Below, piece by piece: positions 1-10,381 of a stretch of DNA of 64,000 nucleotides (its first letter is position 1; each line of letters starts with the position of its first letter). This DNA is from Cryptomeria japonica (taxonomy: Eukaryota; Streptophyta; Pinopsida; Cupressales; Cupressaceae), in NCBI RefSeq assembly GCF_030272615.1, contig NC_081412.1, positions 106,650,296-106,714,295 of the forward strand, written 5' to 3'. The notes below the pieces were generated by a model. That model was not told the origin of the DNA. It made no database searches and worked only from the letters and a program-made list of their open reading frames with translations. A program made the translations under genes and the position numbers.

Positions 1-1793
1 CTTCTCATTATGCAAAGAATGGGTTACGATGGTCAGAGTGCTTTAGGACCTTGCAAGCAAGGATGACATGAGCCACTGCAGCCAAAATTGAAGCCTAAAG
101 ATAACACGAGATTAGGCTATCAAAAGGAGATCCTTCCTAAACTCAAATTCAAAGGGAAACCCAGCAAACCACTATATCAGCCTATTACAAAGAGGTCACC
201 TTTGGTTATATTAGTAGCACCACGCACCATAACAACTCCCCCATTGAGGCTAAAAATCCTAGCAAACCCATCCACAGCACCAGTCATCCCACCAATCGAA
301 CTAGCAACCCTATCTGCAGTAGCAATAACATCAATAGCACCCTTAGCAGTAGCAACTTTATCAGAATTCCTAGGAGTATCGACAACACTGACAATTCCAT
401 CAGAAGCAGTAGATTCAACACTACCAATACTCCCTGTATCGGATTCATTGATCCCCATAATCCTTCCTGCAGCACCGATCATTTCATCTACAATGGTACA
501 TCAACTGATCACACCTGTAGTTTTTAACTCAAAGGATATCCCAGTGTGGTATAGTAATCAGTTACTCAAAAGTGACTCAGAGACTGACTCACATGAGTGG
601 GAATTTGATTCTGTACAGCTTAATACTTCAGATGAGGAAGACGCATCACCCCCTCCACCTCACAAAGAAATCCTTGTTTACGGAAAAGCACAGATAAAAA
701 CCTCTTGGGTTCCTGAATTGGAAACATCTTCCACAGACCCTACGTCACATCCTACACCCTACTCTGACAGGGAAAGTACCATCAACGACCTTCACCACAA
801 CGTCTTAACCCTCAGTGATACCTATTATGAACTTAACCTGATCGATGAGGTAATGCCTATTAACATCCTGAACTCATTGAATGGAACCAATCTAATCCCC
901 CATTCCTTGACCACTTCCAAAAGGATGAGGTGATCATTGACTTCTTGGAATTACGGGATAACATACGAAGTGGGGATCACAAAGTTGGATTCGCCATTGA
1001 ACTTAATAGCACAACCTACTTCGAGGCAAATGCCAAACCTTTCAGCTACAAAAATATAACAATAAAACATGGATCTTCCAGTGAAAACCACATTGTGGTA
1101 CTGTTTGATCCCAAAAAAGTAAAAAGAAAGAGCATATCCAACGGTGAAAACCTCTCTGAGGCACCAGAGGATGAAAGGTTTGACATCCTCCCTTCTACTA
1201 CATAGCAAGAACGGTCAACAATCCTTATTGAAGAGACAAAAGAGTACAACGTGGGGACTCCTGAAACTCCTCACCACATACATCTGGCATCTCTGTTAAT
1301 TCTAGAGGAACAGCCTAAGTTTGTTGAATTCTTTCAGAAGCGCCAGATTAATTTTGCATGGTCATATGCAGATATGTCTAGGATTGATCCTGATTTATTC
1401 ATGCATCACCTCACCGTAGTAGAAGGAGCCAAGTCTGTCAAGCAAAAGCTTCGCAAGATGCATCCCCAGATTGCAGTACTCATCAAAGCAAAACTTAAGA
1501 AACTCCTGGATGTTGGTTTCATTAGACCAATTGATTATGCAGATTGGATCTCCAATATTGTGCCTATTAGCAAACCAAACGGGGGCATTCGTATCTGTAC
1601 TGACTTTAGAGATCTGAACAAGGCATGTCCTAAAGATGACTTCCCCCTACCAAACATCGACATAATAGTGGACCTAACAGCAGGACATGACATGCTTTCT
1701 CTCATGGATGGATTTTTAGGGTACAACCAGATAAAGATCGCACCAGAGGATCAACATAAAATCTGCCTTCACATGTCCATGGGGGACATATTG
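1..1793 (+). pseudogene. Tat-type Ty3/gypsy pol fragment: G-patch-like motif, linker, RT N-terminal half
   Basis: Reading from base 1, the frame begins with a G-patch-like stretch (MGYDGQSALGPCKQG, then EPLQPK and TRLGY) interrupted by a TGA at 64-66. A long Pro/Ser/Thr-rich and acidic linker follows to about 930. A frameshift near 890 leads into DFLELRDN, and a stop lies at 1203-1205. From 1251 the RT begins, with clear fingers/palm motifs: KPNGGIRICTDFRDLN, CPKDDFPLPNIDIIVD and MDGFLGYNQIKIAPEDQ. These match the Tat/Ogre side of Ty3/gypsy RTs. A second frameshift near 1762 restores an FTCPWGTYC-like reading, after which homology stops at about 1793, before the YVDD catalytic box. Protease would lie left of the window. 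It abuts a minus-strand gypsy element at about 1793, so one has interrupted or recombined with the other. Not functional. Confidence 0.85.
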
Positions 1794-2716
1794 TGATCTT
1801 CAAAAGCCCCTGAATTGGCGAGAAAGGCTAAAATATGGGCATCATCCCGGAAGACTTGGAAATGTTTGATATTGTTAGGCACAGCAGGTGCAGAGATTAA
1901 TTCAACTGAGAACTTCTTTAAAGGGGATTGGCTTATTGGTTCTAATGTACTGCCAGCTACAGCTAGCACATCGGGTATTCTATTTACTTTCCTAGATACC
2001 AATTGAATGTCAAAAGCCTCGAAATCTTCAATCAGATCCCACACTCTATTCTGATATGTTGCTAACCTTTTTTCATGGCACGCATATTGGCTTCACACTT
2101 GTTTAACCACCAAATCTGAATCTCCTTGTACCTTCAAACACTTTGCCCCTTTCTTATGAGTGAAAAGTAATCCTCTAATTAAGGCTTCGTACTCTATCAT
2201 GTTATTAGTACAAGGGAATTGAAGTCGGTAAGAAGCTAAAATGGTTTTCCCTTTTGAGTTGGTTAACTCCATGCCTGCTCTGCTACCTTGTTTGGATCTT
2301 GACCCATCAAACTTTAAAAACCATATTTCATCTTTTGGTCTCTTCATATTTTTGACCTTTGGGTCAATGTTGAGGTTAGTGCTCAGACAGGATTGTTTCT
2401 TCTCAAGCTCAAGACTTTGTGACAATTGAGTTTGTTCAATTCCTGGTTGTATAAACACTTCAATCATATTCAGAACAACCTGTTCTGATTGAGGTTGAAA
2501 TTTGGATTGTGTTTCTTCCTTCTTAATCTCTAGAGGAACATCTCCCTCTTCATTTTTAACAACCTTAACCACAAGAACCTCATGGTTGTATTCTTTAGGT
2601 AAGGTAGTCTTGTCTACGGGCTCGACTATCTGGGGCTCTAATTTGAAACCTTGAACTTCCTCCATATTGTTGGTATGATCATCCTCTTCGAATGGAACCA
2701 GACTCATCAACTTCAT
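1794..2716 (-). pseudogene. Gypsy element: acidic linker plus archaeal-type RNase H and C-terminal tail
   Basis: On the minus strand a Glu-rich linker (2716 to about 2400) leads into an RNase H of the RVT_3/archaeal type: LKFDGSRSKQGSRAGMEL gives the first catalytic Asp, IEYEALIRG the Glu and QGDSDLVVKQV the second Asp. The reading continues past a stop at 2093-2095 into a tail with SRKVNRIPDVLAVAGS and NIKHFQVFRDDAHILAFL, conserved in this group of plant gypsy polyproteins. The RNase H would remove template RNA during reverse transcription. In usual Ty3/gypsy order an RT precedes RNase H, but none is recognisable between this segment and the protease upstream. It is cut at about 1793 by the plus-strand Tat fragment. 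Confidence 0.75.
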
Positions 2717-2829
2717 AATCTTATTCTGACATGGGATACATGAAACTTATGAGTGCTCCTCATGGTGTATCTGACACCACTTCGGAAGCAACAACTCTTG
2801 TATCTTCGTAGTGTTTCCCAATAAGCACA

Positions 2830-3730
2830 TTCCTTATTGTACTGTTGTAGTGAACTCTTTGACCCGCCTTCTATATGTAGTCTTGTCAATTTGAAATAAT
2901 TGAAGAGGGGCTGGTGCAGAGAAAGTAAGAATCTCATTGATCCTATAAACCCCTGAGCTTACCTTAGCAAACGCCACTTCATTAAGAGCACCATAATCTG
3001 TGACTAATTTCTTCAATTTAGGCTCACTATCAATTCGGATCTGGTTACTAACCCCCTTCCAGGGAAGCCATAAGTACGTAAAACAAGTTGAAAAATATCC
3101 TCCCAATGTTTTGGACCAATCCCTACTAAGGAGCATCCCATATACTTCTAGAATATCCACCACTTGAATGTCAATATAGTGAGATATTCGAGGATCGATG
3201 CCTAACTAAATGTATACATCTTTCAATTCTCCAATGACATTAACCTATGTTTTGTCTAATTGTACTACCTTACTATTTGCACGTACTGGTTGAAGTCCAA
3301 GTTGCTGGCATATAGAGTAGGGCATTACGTTTCCTGAAGCTCCTGAGTCTACCAAACAGTTATGTAAATTCTTCCCACATATCTTCAAACTCAGTAAAAA
3401 TGGTGGATTTTCTATTGCATCACTACTGATGTTAGCATTGACTTCATTAAAGTCTACCATCTTAACCTCATTACTTTGTGATTCTAACATTTCCAACTTT
3501 CTAAGGAGAGCCCTCTTCTGTTCGGGGAAATATCTCAATACTTCCATTAAGGACATAGTAGTGGTAGTCCTTTCCATCTCCTTAGTAACATCGAATGATC
3601 CTTTTAGAACATAATCTTGCCCCTGAGTTTGTCTAGGGCGTGTTCCTTGGAAAGCTTGAGGTGGACGAGGATTGTTTCTTGCATTAGCATCCAGAGGTAC
3701 AAACCCACCCATCGAGAGAGGTGGCTCTGT
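2830..3730 (-). pseudogene. Gypsy aspartic protease (retropepsin-like) fragment
   Basis: The minus-strand reading holds the catalytic triplet in NCLVDSGASGNVMPYSICQQ near 3345. The C-terminal half follows in the next pieces: VYGMLLSRDWSKTLGGYF and FTYLWLPWKG, a conserved block after the protease core in plant gypsy elements. A helix-rich N-terminal lead contains RYFPEQKRALLRKLEML. The protein would process the Gag-Pol polyprotein. The reading is broken by stops around 3210-3240 and 2830. It continues from the gag C-terminus at 3746-4155 and runs towards the RNase H segment without a visible RT. DSGA itself is intact. Confidence 0.8.
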
Positions 3731-3745
3731 TAATGGAGCCTTGCC

Positions 3746-4155
3746 TTGACTCCTAAGATTATAATTGTTCCTGGTCTAGAAGGCCTGAGCATTGTATACA
3801 CATGGTTCACCATCAACTTCAGCCTGAAATTCTTTATACAGGAAAGTATCAACCAGCATGGCAATATTAACCTTATCAGGTTCATCATTAGAATAATCTT
3901 TGGGTTGAGAGTCAGCTTGAGAAATTCTTATGATTTTATCAAACTATGCACAATTAACCTCAGAATGGGCAGTTGTGTCATGCAACCTGCACCAATTTGT
4001 TAGTAGATTAATATCAGCAAGGTTAACACTTTGTGTGTGGTTTGGGTTATCCCGTGCATCTGGGTGGTCGTGGTTCACTCCACCATTATTCGGACCTGTA
4101 TTCCACTGCCTATTATAAGGTTTGTTATTGTACCTTTGATTTTGGTTCTGGTTAT
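3746..4155 (-). pseudogene. Gypsy gag C-terminus with CHHC-type zinc knuckle, 3' half of a split gag
   Basis: This is the downstream part of the gag whose N-terminal part is at 10382-11963; the copia element at 4156-10376 separates them. The minus-strand reading starts Asn/Gln-rich (NQNQNQRYNNKPYNRQW), continuing the NNQRNYNN run at the other side of the insertion. It then carries a zinc-knuckle-like segment, WCRLHDTTAHSEVNCA, of the C-x2-H-x5-H-x4-C kind used by several plant gypsy gags to bind RNA. The spacing is approximate and an in-frame stop follows the last Cys. LVDTFLYKEFQAEVDGEP leads towards protease. The continuity across the copia element shows the gag was intact in sequence order before the insertion. 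Confidence 0.75.
4151..4155. repeat. Target-site duplication, left copy (GTTAT)
   Basis: GTTAT directly precedes the copia LTR start TGTTAGG and is repeated at 10377-10381 directly after the LTR end GAACA. A 5-bp duplication fits Ty1/copia integration. Confidence 0.9.
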
Positions 4156-4624
4156 TGTTAGGATTTCAAGCAGATCCGAAGCAAATATGAACTAACAATT
4201 ATATGCAGATTTAAATACAAAAGATAAAGAAATAAAACAGGACACAGATAACACAGAGATTTAACGTGGTTCACCCAGAATGGGTTACGTCCACCATACA
4301 CAGCCATCCAATCTTTCTTATTATCCAGCAAAAATAGTACATCAACCTTACAATGCCTTAAGCATCCCAGCCGCTTATAACATGCGTTTTTAGGGCAACA
4401 AACAAAGTCGGCCTTTTTTAGGGTTTTATTACAATGTCGGTTTTCATCAACAAAAACGGCAAAAAAAAATTTCTCGGGCGCTGCCGCCCCCGAACCCCTG
4501 CCCAGGGCCCGGCCCGACCCCGGACCCCGGCGAGGATACGTGCTGAGTGTACAGTACTTTGCTGATCAATCACCACATTTCAACAATCTCCCACTTGGAG
4601 ACTGATCAGGCTCCACACCGAACA
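4156..4624 (-). repeat. Copia 3' LTR (left copy)
   Basis: 469 bp, bounded by TG..CA on either strand reading. It matches the right LTR at 8709-10376 once the nested insertion is removed. It contains a GC-rich stretch at about 4480-4535 (Pro-codon-like runs of CCCCGG) that is missing from the right LTR. A possible minus-strand TATA-like site, TTATAAG, lies near 4372-4380. Confidence 0.9.
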
Positions 4625-4637
4625 ATCTCCCACTTGG
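4625..4637 (-). other. Copia polypurine tract
   Basis: CCAAGTGGGAGAT on the minus strand sits immediately upstream of the 3' LTR, the expected site for plus-strand DNA priming. The same purine run recurs inside the LTR about 50 bp away. Confidence 0.75.
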
Positions 4638-4721
4638 AGACTGATACTACACGACACCACTGTACATGCAACATCCGCTAGATAAAACACTAGGACTTGA
4701 CTAGTATAAATTCCACAATTA

Positions 4722-6404
4722 TCAATCAAGAAGACCAACAGAAATTGATGAAGAAATCAGCTTCTCCTGTGGAACTGTCTTTGTGAACATATTGGCAGGA
4801 TTCTCACTTGTGTGAATCTTCTCAAGCCGTAACTGACCCTCCTCCAAAATAGTCTGGATGAAGTGGTACCTGAGTTGAATGTGCTTTGTCCTTGAATGAA
4901 AAGCAGAGTTCTTCGCAAGATGAATGGCACTCTGGCTATCAGTATACAATGGGCTATCCTCTTGTGTCTGACCCAATTCCTTCAGAAAACATTGCAACCA
5001 AATCATCTCTTTGTTGGCTTCTGTAGTAGCAACATACTTAGCTTCAGTGGTTGAAAGTGCAACAACCTTTTGTAGTCTAGAAATCCAACTGACTGCAGTT
5101 CCCCCTATAGTAAAAACATACCCTGTAGTACTCCTCTGTGAATCAATATCACTCGCCAGATCAGAGTCAACAAATCCACTTAGAGCAGCATTAGATCCTT
5201 TGAAACATAATGCCTTCGTAGTAGTTCCTTTCAAATACCGAAGAATCCATTTCACAGCATTCCAATGTTCCATACCCAGATTACTCATAAACCTGCTCAC
5301 AACTCCCACTGCATGTGCAATATCTGGCCTTGTGCATACCATTGCATACATCAAACTGCCAACAGCTGATGAATATGGGATGTTAGACATTTTATTAACC
5401 TCTTCCTGTGCCTTTGGGCACATCTCCTTAGTCAATTTGAAATGACTAGCCAAAGATGTACTAACTGCTTTTGCATCCTGCATGTTAAATCTTTTCAACA
5501 CCTTCTTTATATACTCACTTTGGGACAAATTCAAGGTTCTATTATTCCTGTCCCGTGTAATCCTCATACCGAGAATTTGCTTAGCTGCACCCAAATCCTT
5601 CATAGCAAATGACCTGGATAATTTATGTTTAAGATCATTTATATGTTGCATGTTAGACCCAGCAACAAGCATGTCATCAACATAAAGCAACAGGATAATA
5701 TAACTGCCATTATCAAATCTCTTAAAATATACACAATGATCAGAATGACATCTATGATAACCGTGTTCAGCCATGAAACTATCAAATTTTAAATACCATT
5801 GTCGGGGTGCTTGCTTTAGGCCATACAAACTTTTCTTCAACCTGCACACCAAGTTCTCCTTACCTTTGACCTCATATCCCTGTGGTTGCAACATGTAAAT
5901 TTCCTCCTCCAAATCTCCATGGAGAAAAGCTATTTTGACATCTAATTGTTCAAGATGTAAATCATTTGTAGCCACAAGACTAAGTACAGTTCTAATTGAA
6001 GTCATTTTTACAACTGGAGAAAATATTTCATCATAATCTATACCTTTTTTCTGTGCAAAACCTTTTACCACAAGTCTGGCCTTATATCTTTTCTGACCTC
6101 CTTCCTCCTCCTTCAGTCGATAAACCCATTTGTTAGGCAAGGCTCTTTTTTCTGTAGGTAAAGGGACTAAGTCCCAAGTCTTATTTTTCATCAAGGAGTC
6201 CATCTCCTCTTTCATGCCTAGCTGCCATTGTTGTTTGGCATCCACCTACATTGCTTCTTCATATTCTTCTGGTTCACCAGAATCTGTTAATAAAATAGAA
6301 TACAAAGAAGGAGAAAATCTTTCAGGGGGTCTACTTGTCCTCATAGAACGTCTAACACTTGCAAGAGTTTGTGGGAAAATCTGTTGTTGCTGAGCATCAG
6401 GTAC
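4722..6404 (-). pseudogene. Copia reverse transcriptase and RNase H
   Basis: The RT domain carries the copia hallmarks in order: WDLVPLPTEKRALPNKWVYR, ARLVVKGFAQKKGIDYDEIF, LDVKIAFLHGDLEEEIYM, KKSLYGLKQAPRQWYLKF and the catalytic YVDDMLVAG near 5680. The RNase H region follows, with GFVDSDLASDIDSQRSTTGY, LSTTEAKYVATTEA and YTDSQSAIHLAKN, and ends with ENPANMFTKTVPQEKL. Together they would copy the element RNA into DNA in virus-like particles. The 507-residue segment after the 6246 stop is otherwise open to 4722. Catalytic Asp pair intact. It starts with a GTG-derived Val codon rather than Met, consistent with an internal polyprotein segment cut by a stop. Confidence 0.95.
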
Positions 6405-7601
6405 TTATGGCATTTCATTTTCAGGAATCTCATCCAACACCACATATTCTTGTTTGTCCTGTTCATGCTTCTTTTCCTGCATCTGTTCTTTATACATAAC
6501 CTTCTCATTGAATATAACATCTGTACTTCTAATTATTTTCTTATTTTCAAAATCCCATAACTGATAGCCATATTCATCTATCCCATATCCAATGAAGGTA
6601 TATTTCTGAGATTTAGCATCAAGCTTGGTTCTGTTTTCTTTATCAACATGGACAAAAGCTTCGCAACCAAAAGTTTTTAGAAAAGAATAATTTACCTTTT
6701 TACCAGTCCATGCCTCCTCTGGAATACCACCATCCAAAGGGGTTGAAGGTCCTCTATTTATCAAATAGACAGCAGTATGTACAGTATCTACCCAAAAATG
6801 TAAGGGCAATCCAGCATGCAATCTCATGCTCCTCGCACATTCCATGATGGTCCTATTCATTCTCTCTGACACACCATTTTCCTGTGGAGTTCCTGGAACT
6901 GTCTTCTGCTTTCGAATCCCATTTAAGGAACAATAATCTTCAAATGCTTTGCTGCAATACTCACCTCCATTATCCGATCTGAGACACTTCAACTTTTTTC
7001 CTGTCTCATTCTCAACCAAAGCTTTCCATTTCTTAAAAGTTTCAAAAACATCTGATTTTTGTTTTAGGAAATATACCCATGTTTTCCTGGTTGAGTCATC
7101 AATAAAAATAACATAATAACAAGAGCCACCAAGAGATGATACCTGAGCCGATCCCCATACATCTGAATGTACAAGCTCTAACTTCTCACTCTTCTTCTCT
7201 TTCCCAACCTTGAGAAATCTGACTCTTTTCTGTTTACCATAAACACAGTTTTCACAGAACTCTAAATCAATCTTCTTTAGTCCTGGCAATAGATTTTTGG
7301 AGTGAAGGATTTTCATCCCTTTCTCACTCATGTGCCCAAGCCTATGGTGCCACATTATCGAATCTATTCTTGCAACATTTATTGTTGTTGTCCCTGCAGT
7401 AACTTTATCTATAGCAGCTAAGGTAGAGTAAGTGTTACCAGTACACAGATATAATGTGCCTACCTTCGCACCTTTAGCTACTACTAATGATCCTTTAGTG
7501 ACCTTCCACATACTATCTGAGAAGGTAACTATGCAACCTTCACTACCTAGTTGCCCTGCAGAAATTAAATTTCTTCTTAAATTAGGAACATGTCTTACCT
7601 C
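6405..7601 (-). pseudogene. Copia integrase
   Basis: The zinc-binding HHCC module is visible as MWHHRLGHMSEKGMKIL followed by LEFCENCVYGKQKR. The DDE core follows: LVHSDVWG (first Asp), YVIFIDDSTRKTWVYFLK, CLRSDNGGEYCS (second Asp) and TPQENGVSERMNRT (Glu). The C-terminal part contains PEEAWTGKKVNYSFLKTFG and FIGYGIDEYGYQLWDFENKK. It would insert the cDNA into the genome, making the 5-bp duplication seen at the element ends. The frame is open for 368 codons between the stops at 7602 and 6405, with all core residues present. It lies in one frame with gag-protease upstream and RT downstream. Confidence 0.95.
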
Positions 7602-8690
7602 CTACAGAAACCAGTCATTACCATTCTGCAACTTGATCTTTATATTTTCTTTTCCAACAATTTGACAGGGCTCATCATCGCCCAAATATACCTGTCCAAA
7701 TTCACCTTGAACATAATCTAGAAAATATTTTCTATGGGGTGTAGAATGAAATGAAGCCCCAAAATCTATTACCCAGGAATCATTAACATTATCCAAACAT
7801 AAGATTAAAGCATCTTGTAAAGTATTACTTGCAATATTAGCTTCCTTACTGTCATTTTCATTTTTGTCTCCTTCTTTGTTTTTCCGAGACCAACAGTCTT
7901 TCTTTAAATGACCAAGCTTTTCGTAGTACCAGCAATCTTTCTTTCCTCTAGATTGAGAGCATCCTTTCTTTGACTTCCCTCGTGACTTCTCATTCCTAGG
8001 GCCTTTTTCTCTTTCCTTTGATCTTCCTATGTTCTCCACATTCAAAACACTACCCGATGATGTTGGAGTCTCACCTGTGCTTTTCCTTCGCATTTCCTCG
8101 CTTAGGATAACACCAACAATATCATCAAATACCAAAGTATTTTTACCAGAGACAGAGTTACTTACAGCCATAACCAAGCTATTCTAGCTTTCTGGCAAAG
8201 AACATAAAATCAAGAGAGCCCTAACCTCTTCTGCAAAGGTAATTTTTATCAAATACAATTGACTGGTAATTGTATTAAATTCATTTAAGTGCTCCACTAC
8301 AGATCCTCCCTCACTCATTTTCAAATTAAACAAACGCTTCATAAGAAATACCTTATTCGAAGCTGAGGGTTTCTCATACAACTTAGCCAATGTTTCCATC
8401 AAATCTACAGTCGTTTTTGCTTCTGTTATATTGAATGCTACAGATGACACAAGGCACAATCAAATGGATCCCAGTGCCTTTCTATCTAAAATGTCCCACT
8501 CTTCATCTGATATTGTGGTCGGTTTCTTTGCCTTTCCTTCCAATGGCTGCCACAAATCCTTTTGATACAAGTAATCCTCCATCTGCATTTTTCATAACTC
8601 ATAATTCTAGTCATTAAACTTTTTGACCTTGAATTTGGAATCTTCCATTACTCCCACTCAAATCTGAAAGTCCTGCCAATTTACAGAAAA
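7602..8690 (-). pseudogene. Copia gag and protease
   Basis: The gag (UBN2-like) part is readable from 8459: TTVDLMETLAKLYEKPSASN, LFNLKMSEGGSVVEHLNEFN and ITFAEEVRALLILCSLPES, followed by a stop at 8184-8186. The expected N-terminal start towards 8690 has decayed. The zinc knuckle reads CWYYEKLGHLKKDCW, where a C-x2-C-x4-H-x4-C knuckle would be expected; the second Cys is Tyr. The protease catalytic site reads WVIDFGASFHSTPHRKYF, with Phe in place of the usual Ser/Thr after the Asp. Both substitutions should weaken RNA binding and proteolysis. A TAG-type stop ends the segment at 7602-7604. Confidence 0.9.
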
Positions 8691-8706
8691 CCTCGCTATG
8701 ATACCA
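8691..8706 (-). other. Copia primer-binding site (initiator Met tRNA type)
   Basis: On the minus strand TGGTATCATAGCGAGG starts two bases after the 5' LTR. It differs at one base from the common plant TGGTATCAGAGC site complementary to the 3' end of initiator tRNA-Met. Confidence 0.88.
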
Positions 8707-8900
8707 ATTGTTAGGGTTTCAAGCAGATCCGAAGCAAATATGAACTAACAATTATATGTAGATTTAAATACAAAAGATAAAGAAATAAAACAGGACATAG
8801 ATAACACAAAGATTTAACGTGGTTCACCCAAAATGGGTTACGTCCACCATACACAGCCGTCCAATCTTTCTTATTATCCAGCAAAAATAGTACATCAACC

Positions 8901-10148
8901 TGTAAAGCGGAAAATCGCGGTCGAACCCTAGTTGGTCTCCCCTCTTCTAACTCCGAGGAGAGAGAAGGGAAGTTCGCTAGGATTCGATGGGTTTTCACTT
9001 AGGGGGAAGACTTTACATTCAAAAGAGGGGTTGAAACTCATAAGATCCAATCCCACACGATGTAAGATTGGATACTAAATGAATTTCAAGGGTTCAGAAA
9101 GCAAGGCTACCCTCTTTTGTAAAGAATGTTGATTAAGGAAATTAAGCTAAGGATGCATAGAAAGTCATAAAGATTCGCTTATAAACTGAATTCGGGTTAT
9201 AGGATGAAGCTGCGGACCTGGAATTAGTAGTAAAATGTCGATACGGCGCTGTCCTGCAAATTTGGGCAAAAGTTGTCGGGACGATGGCGCCCGGCGCCAC
9301 GGTCCTCCGAAAAATCCGCAAAACGAAGGGGGATCTATTCGTCTCTGCACAAGGATTCCAGATCTTCAATCTCAGCCGCGTACCTGCAACCTACACACAG
9401 AAAAGCGAAGATGATGGGGGGTTAGGGATTAGGGGTTTGCCTTTAGGTCAAACCCCGGTTTTGGAATTAACCAAGAAATGAGCAAGAGCTGTAAATGTAA
9501 ATGACTGTAATGTAAAACAAGTACTAATACCTTGTTCTAAGGATGTTTGTATCCTTATGTGCGAAGGTTTAGATGTTGTATGTTGTAGTATGTAGCATGT
9601 AATAAGTGATCTCCTCTTCAATGGTTGAATCCTTGACTTGAATGCAACACTTAGCCTTGAATGGAGACTTGAAATGATCAATTGCTTGAATGCTTGAATG
9701 CTTGAGTATAGTTTCCACGCCTTTTCCATCATATCGAATGAAAGAGAAAAATGTAGTTTATATACTTGTCAATTAGGGCTGATAGACTGATTTTCCCGAC
9801 CTTAGGCCGACCAGGGAAGTACATTTCCAAATTGCAATCAAAAAGACCCGATATCACTTAGGAAACCGGGCCCAAAATAGGACCCAGGGACCAGGGCGTT
9901 GGGCGCCATGGTCCTGGAGGACCAGGGCGCTGGGCGCCCTGGTCCTGAGGGACCAAGGCACTGGGCGCTCTGGTCCCACCTCCCGGGACATCAGGGTGCA
10001 AGGAGGTTCAGGCCAGGGTGCTTGAAAAATGCAGTTTTTAGTGTCGTGAGCGAGTTTTGGGGTCTCCATTCAGGTTGCGTGTTGTGTCGCCATCGTGAAG
10101 ACCGAAATGCAGTCAAAATTGCAAGTGTCACAATTTTAGGATGCTACA
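8901..10148 (-). mobile_element. Solo LTR (family of the 61687-62846 LTR) nested in the copia LTR
   Basis: TGTAAAGCGG..ATGCTACA is flanked by perfect CAACC duplications (8896-8900 and 10149-10153). The reverse complement aligns over its length with the plus-strand 5' LTR at 61687-62846, including the conserved start TGTAGCATCCTAAAATTG. A minus-strand TATA-like site GTATATAAAC lies at 9756-9765. No internal region is present, so it most likely arose by LTR-LTR recombination. Relative to the 61687 copy it has an extra GC-rich palindrome array at about 9886-9978. Confidence 0.92.
9886..9978. repeat. GC-rich hairpin array (GGACCAGGGCGC / GCGCCCTGGTCC)
   Basis: About three tandem units of roughly 30 bp. 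The central unit has perfect 13-bp arms AGGACCAGGGCGC (9918-9930) and GCGCCCTGGTCCT (9934-9946) around a TGG loop. It is absent from the sister LTR at 61687-62846 and roughly accounts for that LTR being about 90 bp shorter. Related units occur at about 26200-26335, 28268-28300 and 57290-57385. Confidence 0.85.
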
Positions 10149-10376
10149 CAACCTTACAATGCCTTAAGCATCCCAGCCACTTATAACATGCATTTTTAGG
10201 GCAACAAACAAAGTCGGTCTTTTTTAGGGTTTTATTACAATGTCGGTTTTCATCAACAAAAACGGCAAAAAAAAATTTCTCGGGGGCTGCCACCCCCGAA
10301 CCCCAGTACTTTGCTGATCAGTCGCCACATTTCAACAATCTCCCACTTGGAGACTGATCAGGCTCCACACCGAACA

Positions 10377-10381
10377 GTTAT
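10377..10381. repeat. Target-site duplication, right copy (GTTAT)
   Basis: Matches 4151-4155 on the other side of the copia element. Confidence 0.9.

Larger units (their letters stand above)
4156..10376 (-). mobile_element. Complete Ty1/copia element (Tork/Tnt1-like group), degenerate, inserted in a gypsy gag
   Basis: Both LTRs (TGTT..AACA), an initiator-Met type primer-binding site, a polypurine tract and a gag-protease-integrase-RT-RNase H polyprotein in copia order are present on the minus strand, with a perfect GTTAT target duplication. All coding pieces lie in one reading frame with in-frame stops at about 8184, 7602, 6405 and 6246, so the copy is dead by point mutation rather than by rearrangement. 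By eye the LTRs differ mainly by transitions, plus a 54-bp length difference. The right (5') LTR was later hit by a solo-LTR element at 8901-10148. The Tork-like label rests on motif style (DxGASFHSTPHR, integrase before RT) and is tentative; the copia call is firm. Confidence 0.93.
8709..10376 (-). repeat. Copia 5' LTR (right copy), split by a nested insertion
   Basis: Sequence 8709-8900 plus 10154-10376 aligns with the left LTR; the intervening 1,253 bp is a solo LTR plus its duplicated CAACC. Removing it gives about 415 bp. Relative to the left LTR it lacks about 54 bp of GC-rich sequence. By-eye differences over the rest are about eleven, nearly all transitions. Confidence 0.9.

Noticed and set aside
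177-482. Minus-strand open frame overlapping the Tat linker
   Set aside because: Shadow of the plus-strand linker; no domain or context.
9854-10186. Open frames over the GC hairpin array
   Set aside because: Palindromic GC-rich repeat gives open frames on both strands; it lies in a solo LTR.
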